Source: Cyclospora cayetanensis (Eukaryota > Apicomplexa > Conoidasida > Eucoccidiorida > Eimeriidae). Taken from it: a stretch of 60,634 nt of DNA. The translations under genes were made by a program, and so were the position numbers. The stretch is taken from positions 1 to 60,634 of the forward strand of contig NW_020312161.1 of NCBI RefSeq assembly GCF_002999335.1. The letters run 5' to 3'. The notes below the pieces were generated by a model, which saw only the letters and a program-made list of their open reading frames with translations, did not search any database and was not told the DNA's origin. Below are positions 39,531-54,500 of this stretch, piece by piece; within the stretch, counting starts at the first letter, position 1, and each line of letters opens with the position of its first letter.

Positions 39531-42500
39531 CTGCAATAGATGCCATATGAGCATTTACCTTAACCACACATCGAGTGCAGTCCGCAGCCTACTGCTGTTC
39601 ATGCGCCTGCACGTAACAACAGTGCTAGCCATCCCACTGCAGCACACAACATAGATGCTGCCCTTACCCTACATGCATTACCTACAGCAATAACACATAC
39701 TACACCCCACACCTTTGCATGCAAACAGCGCACTTGCTGAGCCATACAGCGTGCAAATGTTCACCAGCCTCCATATCAATTCCGCATCAAAGCGACAGCA
39801 AGTGCTAGCCGATGGGCCCGTGCTAGAACCACTCTAGTCTTATACCCAAGCTCGCATAAGCATTCCATACGCTAAAAACGACTGACAACCTCTCCAAACA
39901 CATTCCATACAGCACGAATATACCTTGTATGAAGCACCAAGTCCGCATAGTCCAATACTGACATAAGCGGTTCTATTGCTGCTATTGACATTGTTGCTTT
40001 GACCACATGCAATACGACACGACGACACCAACGCAGATTTAAACACAGGAGCCCTGCTGCCACTGATTTCCAAACCACATGCCAACTCAGCATCGTAATG
40101 CCAAAGCAGCCTAAACGCAGGGACGCCTGCCTGTCTCCACCAACACTCCGCACCACAGGTCTAGGGGACTAGTGGTACCAAACACCAGCTACGCCACATT
40201 AGCTGCTTATCCGCACCCACACCCAAACCGCACATGGCTTCCACAACCCACTGCCTGAAAACCGTCAACGCAGACCAGCATTAGCAAATGCTCACCATCA
40301 GGGCAAACGCTGCATTACCTACAACAGCAAAACATCAAATAAGTACAAAGATTCTATGGTGCTTAGGCTCTCCTGAACAAGCATGCCGCTCGCCCCTACA
40401 ATTGTCCATTCCACCTTCCGCCATTGCAATAGATAACATATGAGCACCCATATGAGATACACATGGAGTGCAGTGCGCAGCCTACTCCTGTTCATGCGCC
40501 TGCACATAACAACAGTGCTAGCCATCCCACTGTAGCACACAACCTAGATGCTGCCCTGACCCTACATGCATTACCTACAGCAATAAGCACATACTACAAC
40601 CCACACCTTTGCACGCAAACAGCGCACTGTCCGAGCCATGCAGCATGCAAATGTTCATCAGCCTCCATATCAATTCCGCATTAAAGCGACAGCAAGTGCT
40701 AGCCGATGGGCCCGTGCTAGAACCACTCTAGTCTTATGGCCAAGCTCGCATGAGCATTCCATACGCTAAAAACAACTGACCACGTCTCCAAGCACATCGC
40801 ATGCAACAAGCCTGCACAATGTATGAAGCACCGACTCGGCATAGCCCCATACTGACATAAGCGGTGCTATTGCTGCTATTGACATTGTTGCTTTGACCAC
40901 ATGCAATACGACATGACGACACCAACGCAGATTTAAGCACAGGAGCCCTACTGCCACTGAATTCCAAACCACCTGCCATCTCAGCATCGTAAGGCCAAAG
41001 CAGCCTAAACGCACGGACGCCTGCCAATCTTCACCGATACTCCGCACCACAGGTCTAGGGGACCAGTGGTTCCAAACACCACCTACGCCACATTGCCTGC
41101 TTATCCGCACCCACACCCAAACCGCACATGACTTCTACAACGCACTAACTGGAACTCGTCAACGCAGGTCGGCATTAGCAAATGGGCACCATCAGCGCAA
41201 ACGCTGCATTACCTACAACAGCGAAACATCAAATAAGTACAAAGATTCTATGGTGCTTAGGCTCTCCTGAACAAGCATGCCGCTCGCCCCTACAATTGTC
41301 CCTTCACCTGCTGCCACTGCAATAGATAACCTACGATCATCCATGCGAGACAGACATGGAGTGCAGTGCGCAGCCTACTCCTGTTTATGCGCCTGCACAT
41401 AACAGCAGTGCTAACCATCCGACTGCAGCACACAACATAGATGCTGCCTTGACCATACATGCATTACCTACAGCAAAAAGCACATACCACACCCCACACG
41501 TTCGAATAAAACTGCTCACTGCCCGAGCCATGCAGCGTGCAATTGTTCACCAGCCTCCATATCAATTCCGCATCAAAGCCACTGCATGTGCTGGCCGATG
41601 GGCCCGTGCTAGAACCACTCTAGTCTTATGGCCAAGCTCGCATGAGCATTCCATACGCTAAAAACAACTGACCAATTTTCTAAACACATGCAATGCACCG
41701 AGCCTACGCAGATTGTATGAAGCAGCAATTCGGCATAGCCCAATGCTGACATCAGCGGTTCTATTGCTGCTATTGACATTGTTGCTTTGACCACATGCAA
41801 TACGACACGACGACACCAACGCAGATATAAGCACAGGAGCCGGACTGCGACTAGATTCCAAACAACCTGCCAACTCAGCATGGTAATGCTAAAGTCAGCT
41901 AAATGCACGGACGCCTGTCAGTCTCCACCAACACTCCGCACCACAGGTCTAGGGGACCAGTGGTGCCAAACACCAGCTACGACACATTAGTTGCTTATCC
42001 GCACCCACACCCAAACCGCACCTGGCTTCCACAACCCACTGGCTAGAAATCGTCAGGGCAGACCGGCAGTACCAAATGCGCACCCTCAGGGCAAACGCTG
42101 CATTACCTACAACAGCGAAACACTAAACAACTCCAGCGACTGAAAAGTGCTTAGGCTCTCCTGAACAAGCATGCCGCTCGCCCCTACAATTGTACCTTTC
42201 ACCTGCTGCCACTGCAATAGATACCATATGAGCATCCATGTGAGATACACATGGAGTGCAGTGCGCAGCCTACTACTGTTCATGTGCCTGCTCATAACAA
42301 CAGTGCTAGCCATTCCACTGCAGCACACAACCTAGATGCTGCCCTGACCCTACATGCATTACCTACAGCAATAAGCACATACTACACCCTACACCTTTGC
42401 ATGCAAACAGCGCACTTCCTGTGGCATGCAGCGTGCAAATGTTCACCAGCCTCCATATCAATTCCGCATCAATGCGACGGCATGTGCAAGCCGATGGGCC

Positions 42501-43329
42501 CGTGCTAGAACCACTCTAGTCTTATACCCAAGCTCGCATAAGCATTTCATACACTAAAAACAACTGACCACTGCTCCAAACACATGCCATGCAACACGCC
42601 TTTACATTGTATGAAACACCAATTCGGCATAGCCCAATGCTGACATAAGCGGTGTTGTTGCTGCTATTGACATTGTTGCTTTGACCACATGCAATACGAC
42701 ACAACGACACCAACGCAGATTTAAACACAGGAGCCCTACTCCCACTGGATTCCAAATCACCTGCGAACTCAGCATCGTAATGCCAAAGCAGCCTACACGC
42801 ACGCACGCCTGCTAATCTCCACCAACACTCTGCACCACAGGTCTAGGGGACCAGTGGTACCAAACACCACCTACGCCACATTGGCTGCTTATCCGCACCC
42901 ACACCCAAACCGCACCTGGCTTCCACAACCCACGAACTGAAAATCGTCAACGCAGACCAGCATTAGCAGATGCGAACCATCAGCGCAAACGCTGCATTAC
43001 GTACAACAACGAAACATCAAAGAACTCCAGCGACTGGAAGGTGCTTAGGCTCTCCTGAACAAGCATGCTACTCGCCCCTACAATTGTCCATTCCAGCTGC
43101 TGCCACTGCATTGGATAATTTGTGAGCATCCATGTGAGACACGCTTAGCGTGCAGTAAGCAGCCTACTACTGTTCATGCGCCTGCACATAACAGCAGTGC
43201 TAACCATCCCACTGCAGCACACAACCTAGATGCTGCCCTGACCCTAGATGCACTACCTACAGCAAAACACATACTACATCCCACACCTTTGCATGCACAG
43301 AGCTTACTGCCCGAGCCATGCAGCGTGCA

Positions 43330-43716
43330 AATGTTTACCAGGACCCAAATCGAATTCGCACCAACGCGACGGCAAGTGCTAGCCGATGGGCCCGTGCTAG
43401 AACCACTCTAGTCTTATGGCCAAGCTCGCATAAGCATTCCATACGCTAAAAACAACTGACCACTTCTCCATTAAAATGCGATAGACCGAGCCTACACAGA
43501 TTGTATGAAGTACCAATTCGGCAGAGCCCAATACTGACATAAGCGGTTCTATTGCTGCTATTGGCACCGTTCTTGAGGGCACATGCAATACGACACGACG
43601 ACACCAACGCAAATCTAAGCATAGGAGGCCTACTCCCACTGGCTTCCAGACAACCTGCCAACTCAGCATCGTAAGGCCAATGCACCACAAACGAACGGAC
43701 GCCTGTCAGTCTCCAC
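43330..43716. repeat. Divergent patches in unit 49
   Basis: Near 43332-43372 the usual ACCAGCCTCCATATC is replaced by ACCAGGACCCAAATC. At 43560-43716 the copy carries the rare TGGCACCGTTC / GCACCACAAACGAACG block of unit 14. Sequence between these patches is ordinary, so the unit looks like a mosaic. Confidence 0.65.
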
Positions 43717-45513
43717 CAACACTCCGCACCACAGGTCTAGGGGACCAGTGGTACCAAACACCAGCTACGCCACATTGGCTGCTTATCCGCACCCACACCC
43801 AAACCGCACATGGCTTCCACAACCCACTAGCTAAAAGTCGTCAACGCAGACCAGCATTAGCAAATGCGCACCATCAACGCAAACGCTGCGTTACGTACAA
43901 CAGCGAATCATTAAAGACGTACAGCGACTGGAAGGTGCTTAGGCTCTCCTGAACAAGCATGCCACACGCCCCTGCAATTTTCCCTTTCATCTGCTGCCAC
44001 TGTGTTTCATCATATACGAGCAACCATGTTACACGCACATCTAGTGCAGTGCGCAGCCTACTACTGTTCATGCGCCTGCACATAACAACAGTGCTAGCCA
44101 TCCCACTGCAGCACACAACATAGATGCTGCCCTGACCATACATGCATTACCTGCAGCAAAAACACATACTACACCCCATACCTTTGCATGCAAAGGGCGC
44201 ACCTCCCGAGCCATGCAGCGTGCAAATGTCCACCAGCCTCCATATCAATTCCGCATCAAAGCGACGGCAAGTGCTAGCCGATGGGCCCGTGCTAGAACCA
44301 CTCTAGTCTTATGGCCATCCTCGCATAAGCATTCCATGCGCTAAAAATAACTGACCACTTCTGCAAACATAAACTATCCACCGAACCTTCAGATATTGTA
44401 TAGAACTAAGTGCGTATACCCCTTTACTGAGACAAGCGCTTGTAGTGCTGCTATTGACATTGTTGCTTTGACCACATGCAATACGACACGACGACACCAA
44501 TGCAAATTCAAGCACAGCAACCCTACTGCCACTGGATTCCAAACAACCTGACAACTCAGCATCGTAATGCCAAAGCCGCCTAAATGCACGGATAGCTGCC
44601 AGTCTCCACCAACACTCCGCACCACAGGTCTAGGGGACCAGTGGTACAAGAGACCACCCACGCCACACTGGCTGCTTATCCACACCTACACCCAAACCGC
44701 ACCTGACTTCCACTACCCACTGCCTGAACATCGTCAACGTGGACCGGCATTAGCAAATGCGCACTATCAGCGCCAACGCTGCATTACGTACAACAGCGAA
44801 ACATTGAAAACTCCAGGCAGTGGAAGGTGCTTAGGCTCTCCTGAACAAGCATGCCGCTCGCCCCTACAATTGTCCTTTTCACCTGCTGCCACTGCAATAG
44901 ATAACCTATGATCATCCATGTGAGAAAGACATGGAATGCAGTGCGCAGGCCACTGCTGTTCATGCAACTGCACATAACAACAGTGCTAGCCATCCCACTG
45001 CAGCACACAACCTAGATGCTGCCTTGACCCTACATGCATTACCTACAGCAATAAGCACGTACGACACCACATACCTTTGCATGCAAAGAGCACACTGCTC
45101 GAGCCATGCAGCGTGCAAATACTCATCAGCCTCCATTTCAATTCCGCATCAAAGCGACGGCAAGTGCAAGGCGATGGGCCCGTGCTAGAACCACTCTAGT
45201 CTTATGGCCATCCTCGCATAAGCATTCCATACGCTAAAAACAACTGACCAATTCTCCAAACCCATACCGTCCACCTGACCTCCGGATAGTATATAAAACC
45301 AAGTCCGCATAGCCCCATACTGACATAAGCGGTTCTGTTGCTGCTATTGACATTGTTGCTTTGACCACATGTAATCCGAAACAACGACACCAACACAGAT
45401 CTAAGCACAGGAGCCCTACTCCCACTGAATTCCAAACCACATGCCAACTCAACATCGTAATGCCAAAGCAGCCTACACGAACGGACGCCTGCCAGTCTCC
45501 ACCAACACTCCGC

Positions 45514-48500
45514 ACCACACGTCTAGGGGACCAGTGGTACCAAACACCAGCTACGACACATTGGCTGCTTATCCGCACCCACACCCAAACCGCACCTGGC
45601 TTCCACAACCCACTGGCTAGAAATCGTCAGGGCAGACCGGCATTAGAGATTGCATACCATCAGTGCAAACGCTGCATTACGTACAATACCGACTCACCAA
45701 AGAACTCCAGGCACTGCAAGGTGCTTCGGCTCTCCTGGACAAGCATGCCGCTCGCCCCTACAATTGTCGCTTTCAACTTCGGCCACTGCATTAGATCATA
45801 TATGAGCATTCGGCTAAGCACCATATCGATTGCAGTGCGCAGCCTACTACTGTTCATGCGCCTGCACATAACAACAGTGCTAACCATCCCACTGCAACAC
45901 ACAACCTAGATGCTGCCTTGACCCTACATGCATTACCTACAGTAAAACACATACTCCACCCCACACCTTTGCATGCAAAGAGCGCACTGTTCGATGCATA
46001 CAGCATGCAAATGTTCATCAGCCTCCATATCAATTCTGCATCAAAGCGACGGCATGTGCTAGCCGATGGCCCGTGCTAGAACCACTCTAGTCTTATACCC
46101 AAGCTCGCATAAGCATTCCATCCGCTAAAAACAACTGACCTCTTCTCCGAACACACGCCATAGAACAAGCCTGGATATTGTATGAAACACCAATTCGGCA
46201 TAGCCCTATACTGATATAAGCGGTTCTATTGCTGCTATTGACATTGTTGCTTTGACCACATGCAATACGACACGACGACACCAACGCAGATTTAAACACA
46301 GGGGCCCTACTCCCACTGAATTCCAAACAACCTGCCAACTCAGCATCGTAATGCCAAAGCAGCCTAAATGCACGGATGCCTGCCAGTCTCCACCAACACT
46401 CCGCACCACAGGTCTATGGGACCAGTGGTTCCAAACACCAGCTACGCCACATTGGCTGCTTATCCGCACCCACACCCAAACCGCACCTGGCTTCCACAAC
46501 CCACTGTCTGGAACTCGTCAGGGCAGACCAGCATTAGCAAGTGCGAAGTATTCGGCGCAAACGCTGCATTACGTACAACAGCGCAAAATTAAAGAAGTAC
46601 AGCGACTGGAAGGTGCTTAGGCTCTCCTGAACAAGAATGCCGCTTGCCCCTACAATTGTCCCTTCACCTTCGGCCACTGTGTTTCATCATATACGAGCAA
46701 CGATATCACACTCCCATCGAGTGCAGTGCGCAGCCTACTCCTGTTCATGCGCCTGCACATAACAACAGTCCTAGGCATCCCACTGCAGCACACAATCTAG
46801 ATGCTGCCTTGACCCTACATGCATTACCTACAAGAAAAAGCAGATACTACACCCCATACCTTTGCATGCAAAGGGCGCACCTCCCGAGCCATGCAGCATG
46901 CAAATGTTCACCAGCCTCCATTTTGATTCCGCATCAAAGCGACGGCAAGCGCTAGCCGATAAGCCCGTGCTAGAACCACTCTAGTCTTATGGCCATCCTC
47001 GCATAAGCATTCCATACGCTAAAAACAACTGACCAATTCTCCAAACCCATACCGTCCACCTGACCTCCGGATAGTATATAAAACCAAGTCCGCATAGCCC
47101 CATGCTGACATAAGCGGTTCTATTGCTGCTATTGACATTGTTGCTTTGACCACACGCAATACGACACGACGACACCAACGCAGATTTAAGCACAGGAGCC
47201 CTACTCCCACTGAATTCCAAACAACCTGCCAACTCAGCATCGTAATGCCAAAGCAGCCTAAATGCACGGATGCCTGCCAGTCTCCACCAACACTCCGCAC
47301 CACAGGTCTAGGGTACCAGTGGTGCCAAACACCAGCTAGGCCACATTGGCTGCTTATTCGCATCGACACCCAAGCCGCACATGGCTTCCACAACCCACTG
47401 CCTGAAAATCGTCAGGGCAGACCGGCATTAGCAAATGCGCACCATCAGTGCAAACGCTGCATTACGTACAACACCGAATCATCGAAGAATTCCAGCGACT
47501 GGAAGGTGCTTAGGCTCTCCTGAACAAGAATGCCGCTTGCCCCTACAATTGTCCCTTTCACCTACTGCCACTGGAATGAAAAGCATATGAGCATCCATGT
47601 GAGACAGACATCGAGTGCAGTGCGCAGCCTACTCCTGTTCACGTGCCTGCACATAACAACAGTGCTAGCCATTCCACTGCAACACACAACCTAGATGCTC
47701 CCCTGACCCTACATGCATTGCCTACAGCAAAACACATACTCCACCCCATACCTTTGCATGCAAACAGCGCACAGCCCGAGCCATGCAGCGTGCAAATGTT
47801 CAACAGCCTCCATATCAATTCCGTATCAAAGCGACGGCAAGTGCTAGCCGATGGCCGGTGCTAGAACCACTCTAGTCTTATGGCCATGCTCGCATAAGCA
47901 TTCCATATGCTAAAAAAGCAACTAACAACTTCTCTAAACCCATGCCACGCAGCCGTCCTCCGCATTGTGTGAAGCACCAAGTCCGCATAGCCCCATACTA
48001 ACATAAGCGGTTCTATTGCTGCTATTGACATTGTTGCTTTGACCACATGTAATCCGAAACAACGACACCAACGCAGATATAAGCAGAGGAGCTCTACTCC
48101 CACTGAATTCCAAACAACCTGCCAACTCAGCATCGTGATGCCAATGCAGCCTACACGCACGCACGCCTGCCAGTCTCCACCAACACTCCGCACCACAGGT
48201 CTAGGGTACCAGTGGTTCCAAACACCACCTACGCCACATTGGCTGCTTATCCGCACCCACACCCAAACCGCACCTGGCTTCCACAACCCACTCCCTAAAA
48301 ATCATCGACGCAGACCAGCGTTAGCAAGTGCGCACTATCAGCGCAAACGCTGAATTACGTACAACACCGAATCATCAAAGAACTCCAGCTACTCTAGGGT
48401 GCTTAGGCTCACCTGAACAAGCATGCCGCTCGCCCCTACAATTGTCGCTTCCGCCTGCTGTCACTGCAATAGATCATACGTGAGCAACCATGTGACACCA

Positions 48501-51500
48501 TATCGATTGCAGTGCGCAGCCTATTGCTGTTCATGCGCCTGCACATAACAACAGTGCTAGCTATGCCACTGCAACACACAAGCTAGATGCTGCCTTGACC
48601 CTACATGCATTACCTACAGCAATAACACATACTACACCCCACACCTTTGCATGCAAACAGCGCACTGCTGGATGCATACAGCATGCAAATGTTCATCAGC
48701 CTCCATATCAATTTCGCATCAAAGCGACGGCAAGTGCTAGCCGATGGGCCCGTGCTAGAACCACTCTAGTCTTATCGCAATGCTCGCATAAGCATTCCAT
48801 ACGCTAAAAACAACTGACCAATTCTCCAAACCCACACAATATAACCAGGCCTCGACATTATATGAAGCAACAATCCGGCATAGCCCAATACTGACATAAG
48901 CGGTTCTATTGCTGCTATTGACATTGTTGCTTTGACCACATGCAATACGACACAACGACACCAACGCAGATTTAAGCACAGGAGCCCTACTCCCACTGAA
49001 TTCCAAAACACCTGCCAACTCAGCATGGTAATGCCAAAGCAGGCTAAATGCACGGATGCCTGCCTGTCTCCACCAACACTCCGCACCACAGGTCTATGGG
49101 ACCAGTGGTTCCAAACACCAGCTACGACACATTGGCTGCTTATCCGCATCCACACCCAAACCGCACATGGCTTCCACAACCCACTAACTGCCAATCGTCG
49201 ACGCAGACCAGCATTAGCAAATGCGCATCATCAGCGCAAACGCTGCATTAAGTACAACACTGAAGCATGCAAAAACTCCAGCGACTGGAAGGTGCTTAGG
49301 CTCACCTGAACAAGCATGCCGCACGCACCCAAAGTTTTCCATTCCACCTGCTATCACTCCAACAGATAATATATGAGCGTTCACTAGAAACACGCATGCA
49401 GTGCAGTGCGCAGCCTACTCCTGTTCATGCGCCTGCACATAACAACAGTGCTAACCATCGCACTGTAGCACACAAGCTAGATGCTGCCCTGATCCTACAT
49501 GCATTACCTACAGCAATTAGCACATACTACACACCACACCTTTGAATCAAAAAGCGCACTGGCTGAGCCATGCAGCGTGCAAATGTTCGCCAGCCTCCAT
49601 ATCAATTTCCGCATCAATGCGACGGCATGTGCTAGGCGACGGGCCCGTGCTAGAACCACTCTAGTCTTATACCCAAGCTCGCATGAGCATTCCATACGCT
49701 AAAAACAACTGACCACTTCTCCAAACAAATGCTAGACAACACGTCTCCGCATTGTATGAAGCATCAAGTGCGGATAGCCCCATAATGACATAAGAGGTTC
49801 TATTACGGCTATTGACATTGTTGCTTTGATCACATACAATAGACACGACGACACCAACGCAGACCTAAGCACAGGGGCCCTACTCCCACTGGATTCCAAA
49901 CAATCTGCCAACTCAGCATCGTAATGCCAATGCACCGCAAACGCACGACGCCTGGCAATCTCCAGCAAAACTCCGCACCACAGGTCTAGGGGACCAGTAG
50001 TACCAAACACCACCTACGGCACATTGGCTGCTCATCCGCATCCACACCCAAACCGCACATGGCTTCGACAACCCACTAGCTAAAAATCGTCAACGCAGAC
50101 CGGCATCAGCAAATGCGCACCATCAGCGCAAACGCTGCATTAAGTACAAATCTTCGAACCATTCCAGCGCCTCTATGGCGATTAGGCTCTCCTGAACGAG
50201 CATGCCCACCAGTGTTCTAATTTTCCCTTTTATATGCTACCACAGCAACAGGTAGTATACGCGCATCCGTGTGAGACAGACATCGAGTGCAGTTCGCAGC
50301 CTACTGCTGTGCATGGGCCTGCACACAATAACACTGCTAGTCATTCCACTGCTACACACAAGCTAGATGCTGCCCTGATCCTTCATGCATTACCTACAGC
50401 AATAACACACACTACACCCCACACCTTTTCATGCACAGAACGCACTGCTCGACGCATGCAGCGTGCAAATGTTCAACAGCCTCCATATCAATTCCGCATC
50501 AAAGCGACGGCATGTGCTAGCCGATAAGCCCGTGCTAGAACCACTCTAGTCTTATGGCCATGCTCGCATAAGCATTCCATACGCTAAAAACAACTGACCT
50601 CTTCTCCAAACACATAGCATGCAACACGCGGCCACATTGTATGAAGCATCAATTCGGCATAGCCCCATACTGATATAAGCGGTTCTGTTGCTGCTATTGA
50701 CATTGTTGCTTTGACCACATGCAATACGACACGACGACACCAACGTAGATTTAAGCACAGGAGCCCTACTCCCACTCGATTCCAAACAATCTGCCAACTC
50801 AGCATCGTAATGCCAATGCACCGCAAACGCACGTATGCCTGCCAGTCTCCACCAACACTCTGCACCACAGGTCTAGGGGACCAGTGGTTCCAAACACCAG
50901 CTACGACACATTGGTTGCTTATCCGCACCCACACCGAAGCGGCACATGGCTTCTACAACTCACTCCCTGAAACGCGTCAGCGCAGACCAGCATTAGCAAA
51001 TGCGCACCATCAGCGCAAACGGTGCATTACCTAAAACAACGAAACATTAAAAAGTCCATGCAGTGGAAGGTGCTTAGGCTCTCCTGAACAAGCATGCCGC
51101 TCGCACCTACAATTGTCCCTTTCACCTACTGCCCATCCAACACATACCTCATGAGCACTTATGTGAGAAACGCATGGAGTGAAGTGCGCAGCCTACTCCT
51201 GTTCATGCGCCTGCACATAACAACAGTGCTAACCATCCCACTGTAGCACACAACCTAGATGCTGCCTCGACCCTACATGCATTACCTACAGCAATAACAC
51301 ATACTACACCTCACACCTTTGCATGCAAACAGCGCACTGTTCAACGCATGCAGCGTGCAAATGTTCAACAGCCTCCATATCAATTCTGCATCAAAGCGAC
51401 GGCATGTGCTAGCCGATGGGCCCGTGCTAGAACCACTCTAGTCTTATGGCCAAGCTCACATAAGCACTCCATGCGCTAAAAACAACTGACCACTTCTCCA

Positions 51501-54500
51501 AACAAATGCCATGCAACAAGCCGCCACGCTGTGTGCGGCACCAATTCGGCATAGCCCCATACTCACATAAGCGCTTACATTGTTGCTATTGACATTGTTG
51601 CTTTGGCAAAATGTAGTACGAAACGACACCAACGCAGATTCAAGCACAAGAGCCCTGCTGCCACTAGATTCCAAACCACCTGCCAACTCAGCATCCTAAT
51701 GCCAAAGCAGCCTACACACACCGACGCCTGCCTGTCTCCACCAACAATCCGCACCACAGGTCTAGGGGACCAGTGGTGCCAAACCCCACCTACGCCACAT
51801 TGCCTGCTTATCCGCATCCACACCCAAACCGCACATGGCTTCCACAACCCACTAGCTAAAAATCGTCGACGCAGACCAGCATTAGAAAATGCGCACTATC
51901 AGTGCAAACGCTGCATTAGCTACAACACCGAGCCTTCAAACCATTCCAGCGACTCTAGGGTGCTTAGGCTCTCCTGAACAAGCATGCCGCTCGCACCTAC
52001 AATTGTGCCTTCACCTGCTACCACAGCAATAGATAATCTATGAGCATTCACCTAAACCACATATCGAGTGCAGCGCGTAGCCTACTCCTGTTCATGCGTC
52101 TGCACATAACAACAGTGCTAACCATCCCACTGCAGCACACAACCTAAATGCTCCCCTGACCCTACATGCATTACCTACAGCAATAACACATACTACGCCC
52201 CACACCTTTGCATGCAAACAGCGCACTGCCTGAGCGATGCAGCGTGCAAATGTTCAACAGCCTCCATATCAATTCCGCATCAAAGCGACGGCAAGTGCTA
52301 GCCGATAAGCCCGTGCTAGAACGACTCTAGTCTTATGGCCATGCTCGCATAATCATTCCATACGATAAAAACAACTGACCAATTCTCCAAACACATGCCA
52401 TGCAACACGCCTTTACATTGTATGAGGCACCAATTCGGCATAGCCCCATTCTGACACAAGCGGTTCTATTGCTGCTATTGACATTGTTGCTTTGACCACA
52501 TGCAATACGACACGACGACACCAACGCAGATTTAAGCACAGGAGCCCTACTCCCACTGAATTCCAAACAACCTGCCAACTCAGCATCGTAAGGCCAAAGC
52601 AGCCTAAATGCACGGATGCCTGCCTGTCTCCACCAACACTCCGCACCACAGGTCTAGGGGACCAGTGGTACCAAACACCAGCTACGCCACATTGCCTGCT
52701 TATCCGCACCCACATCCAAACCGCACATGGCTTCCACAACCCACTGACTGAAAATCGTCAACGCAGACCAGCATTAGCAAATGCGCACAATCAGTGCAAA
52801 CGCTGCATTACGTTCAACAAGGAAGCATTAATAACTCCAGGCAGTGGAAGGTGCTTAGGCTCTCCTGAACAAGCATGCCGCTCGACCCTACACTTGTCCC
52901 CTTCACCTGCGGCCACTCCAACAGATAAAATATGAGCATTAACCTAAACCACACATCGAGTGCAGTGCGCAGCCTACTCCTGTTCATGCGCCTGCACATA
53001 ACAACAGTGCTAACCATCCCACTGTAGCACACAACCTAGATGCTGCCTCGACCCTACATGCATTACCTACAGCAAAAAGCACATACTACACCCCACACCG
53101 TTGCATGCACAGAGCGCGCTGTTCGACGCATGCAGCGTGCAAATGTTCGCCAGCCTCCATTTCAATTCCGCATCAAAGCGACGGCAAGTGTGATGGTCCC
53201 GTGCTAGAACCACTCTAGTCTTATGGCCATGCTCGCATAAGCATCCCATACACTAAAAACAACTGACCACTTCTCCAAACAAATGCCATACAGCACGCCT
53301 TCACATTGTATGAAGCACCAAGTGCGCAAAGCCCCATACTGACATAAGCGGTTCTATTGCTGCTATTGACATTGTTGCTTTGGCAAAATGTAGTACGAAA
53401 CGACACCAACGCAGATTTAAGCACAGGAGCCCTACTCCCACTGAATTCCAAACAACCTGCCAACTCAGCATCGTAAGGCCAAAGCAGCCTGCACGCACCC
53501 ACGCCTGCCAGTCTCCACCAACACTCTGCACCACAGGTCTAGGGGACCAGTGGTACCAAACACCAGCTACGCCACATTGCCTGCTTATCCGCATCCACAC
53601 CCAAACCGCACCTGGCTTCCACAACCCACTGGCTGAAAATCGTCAACGCAGACCAGCATTAGCAAATGCGCATCATCAGCGCAAAGGCTGCATTACCTAC
53701 GACAACGAAATATCAAAGAACTCCAGCGACTCGAAGGTGCTTAGGCTCTCCTGAACAAGCATGCCGCTCGACCCTACACTTGTCCTTTTCACCTGGTGCC
53801 ACTGCAGCTGATCATAAATGAGTATTCGTGTGACCCACATATCGAGGTCAGTGAGCAGCCGACTCCTTTTCATGCGCCTGCACATAACAACAGTGCTAAC
53901 CATCCCACTGCAGCACACAACCTAAATGCTCCCCTGACCCTACATGCATTACCTACAGCAATAAGCACATACTACACCCCACACCCTTGCATGCACACAG
54001 CGCACCGCCAGTTCCATGCAGCGTGCAAATGTTTATAAACCTCCATATCAATTCTGCATCAAAGCGACGGCATGTGCTAGCCGATGGGCCCGTGCTAGAA
54101 CCACTCTAGTCTTATGGCCAAGCTCGCATAAGCATTCCATGCGCTGAAAACAACTGACCAATTCTCCAAACACATGCTATGCATCACGCCTTCACATTGT
54201 ATGAAGCACCAATTCCGCATAGCCCAATACTGACATCAGCGCTTATATTGCTGTTATTGACATTGTTGCTTTGACCACATGCGATATGACACGACGACAC
54301 CAACGCAGATCTAAGCACAGGAGCCCTACTCCCACTAGATTCCGAACAACCTGCCAACACAGCATCGTAAGGCCAAAGCAGCCTAAATGCACGGATGCCT
54401 GCCAGTCTCCACCAACACTCCGCAACACAGGTCTAGGGGACCAGTGGTTCCAAACACCAGCTACGACACATTGGCTGCTTATCCGCACCCACACCCAAAC

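Larger units (their letters stand above)
33027..45513. repeat. Units 38-51, right-central subfamily
   Basis: Unit starts are 33027, 33920, 34788, 35681, 36571, 37465, 38355, 39248, 40152, 41046, 41940, 42834, 43728 and 44621. Unit 39 is 868 bp because of a 25-bp deletion near 34170, and unit 45 is 904 bp because of an 11-bp duplication near 39513. CAATAACACATAC or CAATAAGCACATAC increasingly replaces CAAAAACACATAC. CTGAATTCC begins to replace CTGGATTCC. The end of unit 49 (about 43330-43716) is unusually divergent and shares a rare block with unit 14. No gene is visible. Confidence 0.92.

Noticed and set aside
41490..41520. AATAAA polyadenylation signal near 41505
   Set aside because: It is a single occurrence created by a local variant (TTCGAATAAAACTGC) in the degenerate palindrome region of one unit. 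There is no associated gene.
11090..45909. Longest frames, 181-182 codons at 11090-11635 and 45361-45909
   Set aside because: These are the ~125-codon frame extended by mutation of the usual TGA (to AGA and GGA). They read into hypervariable segment 1 and the CATAACAACAG block and occur in only two unrelated units.
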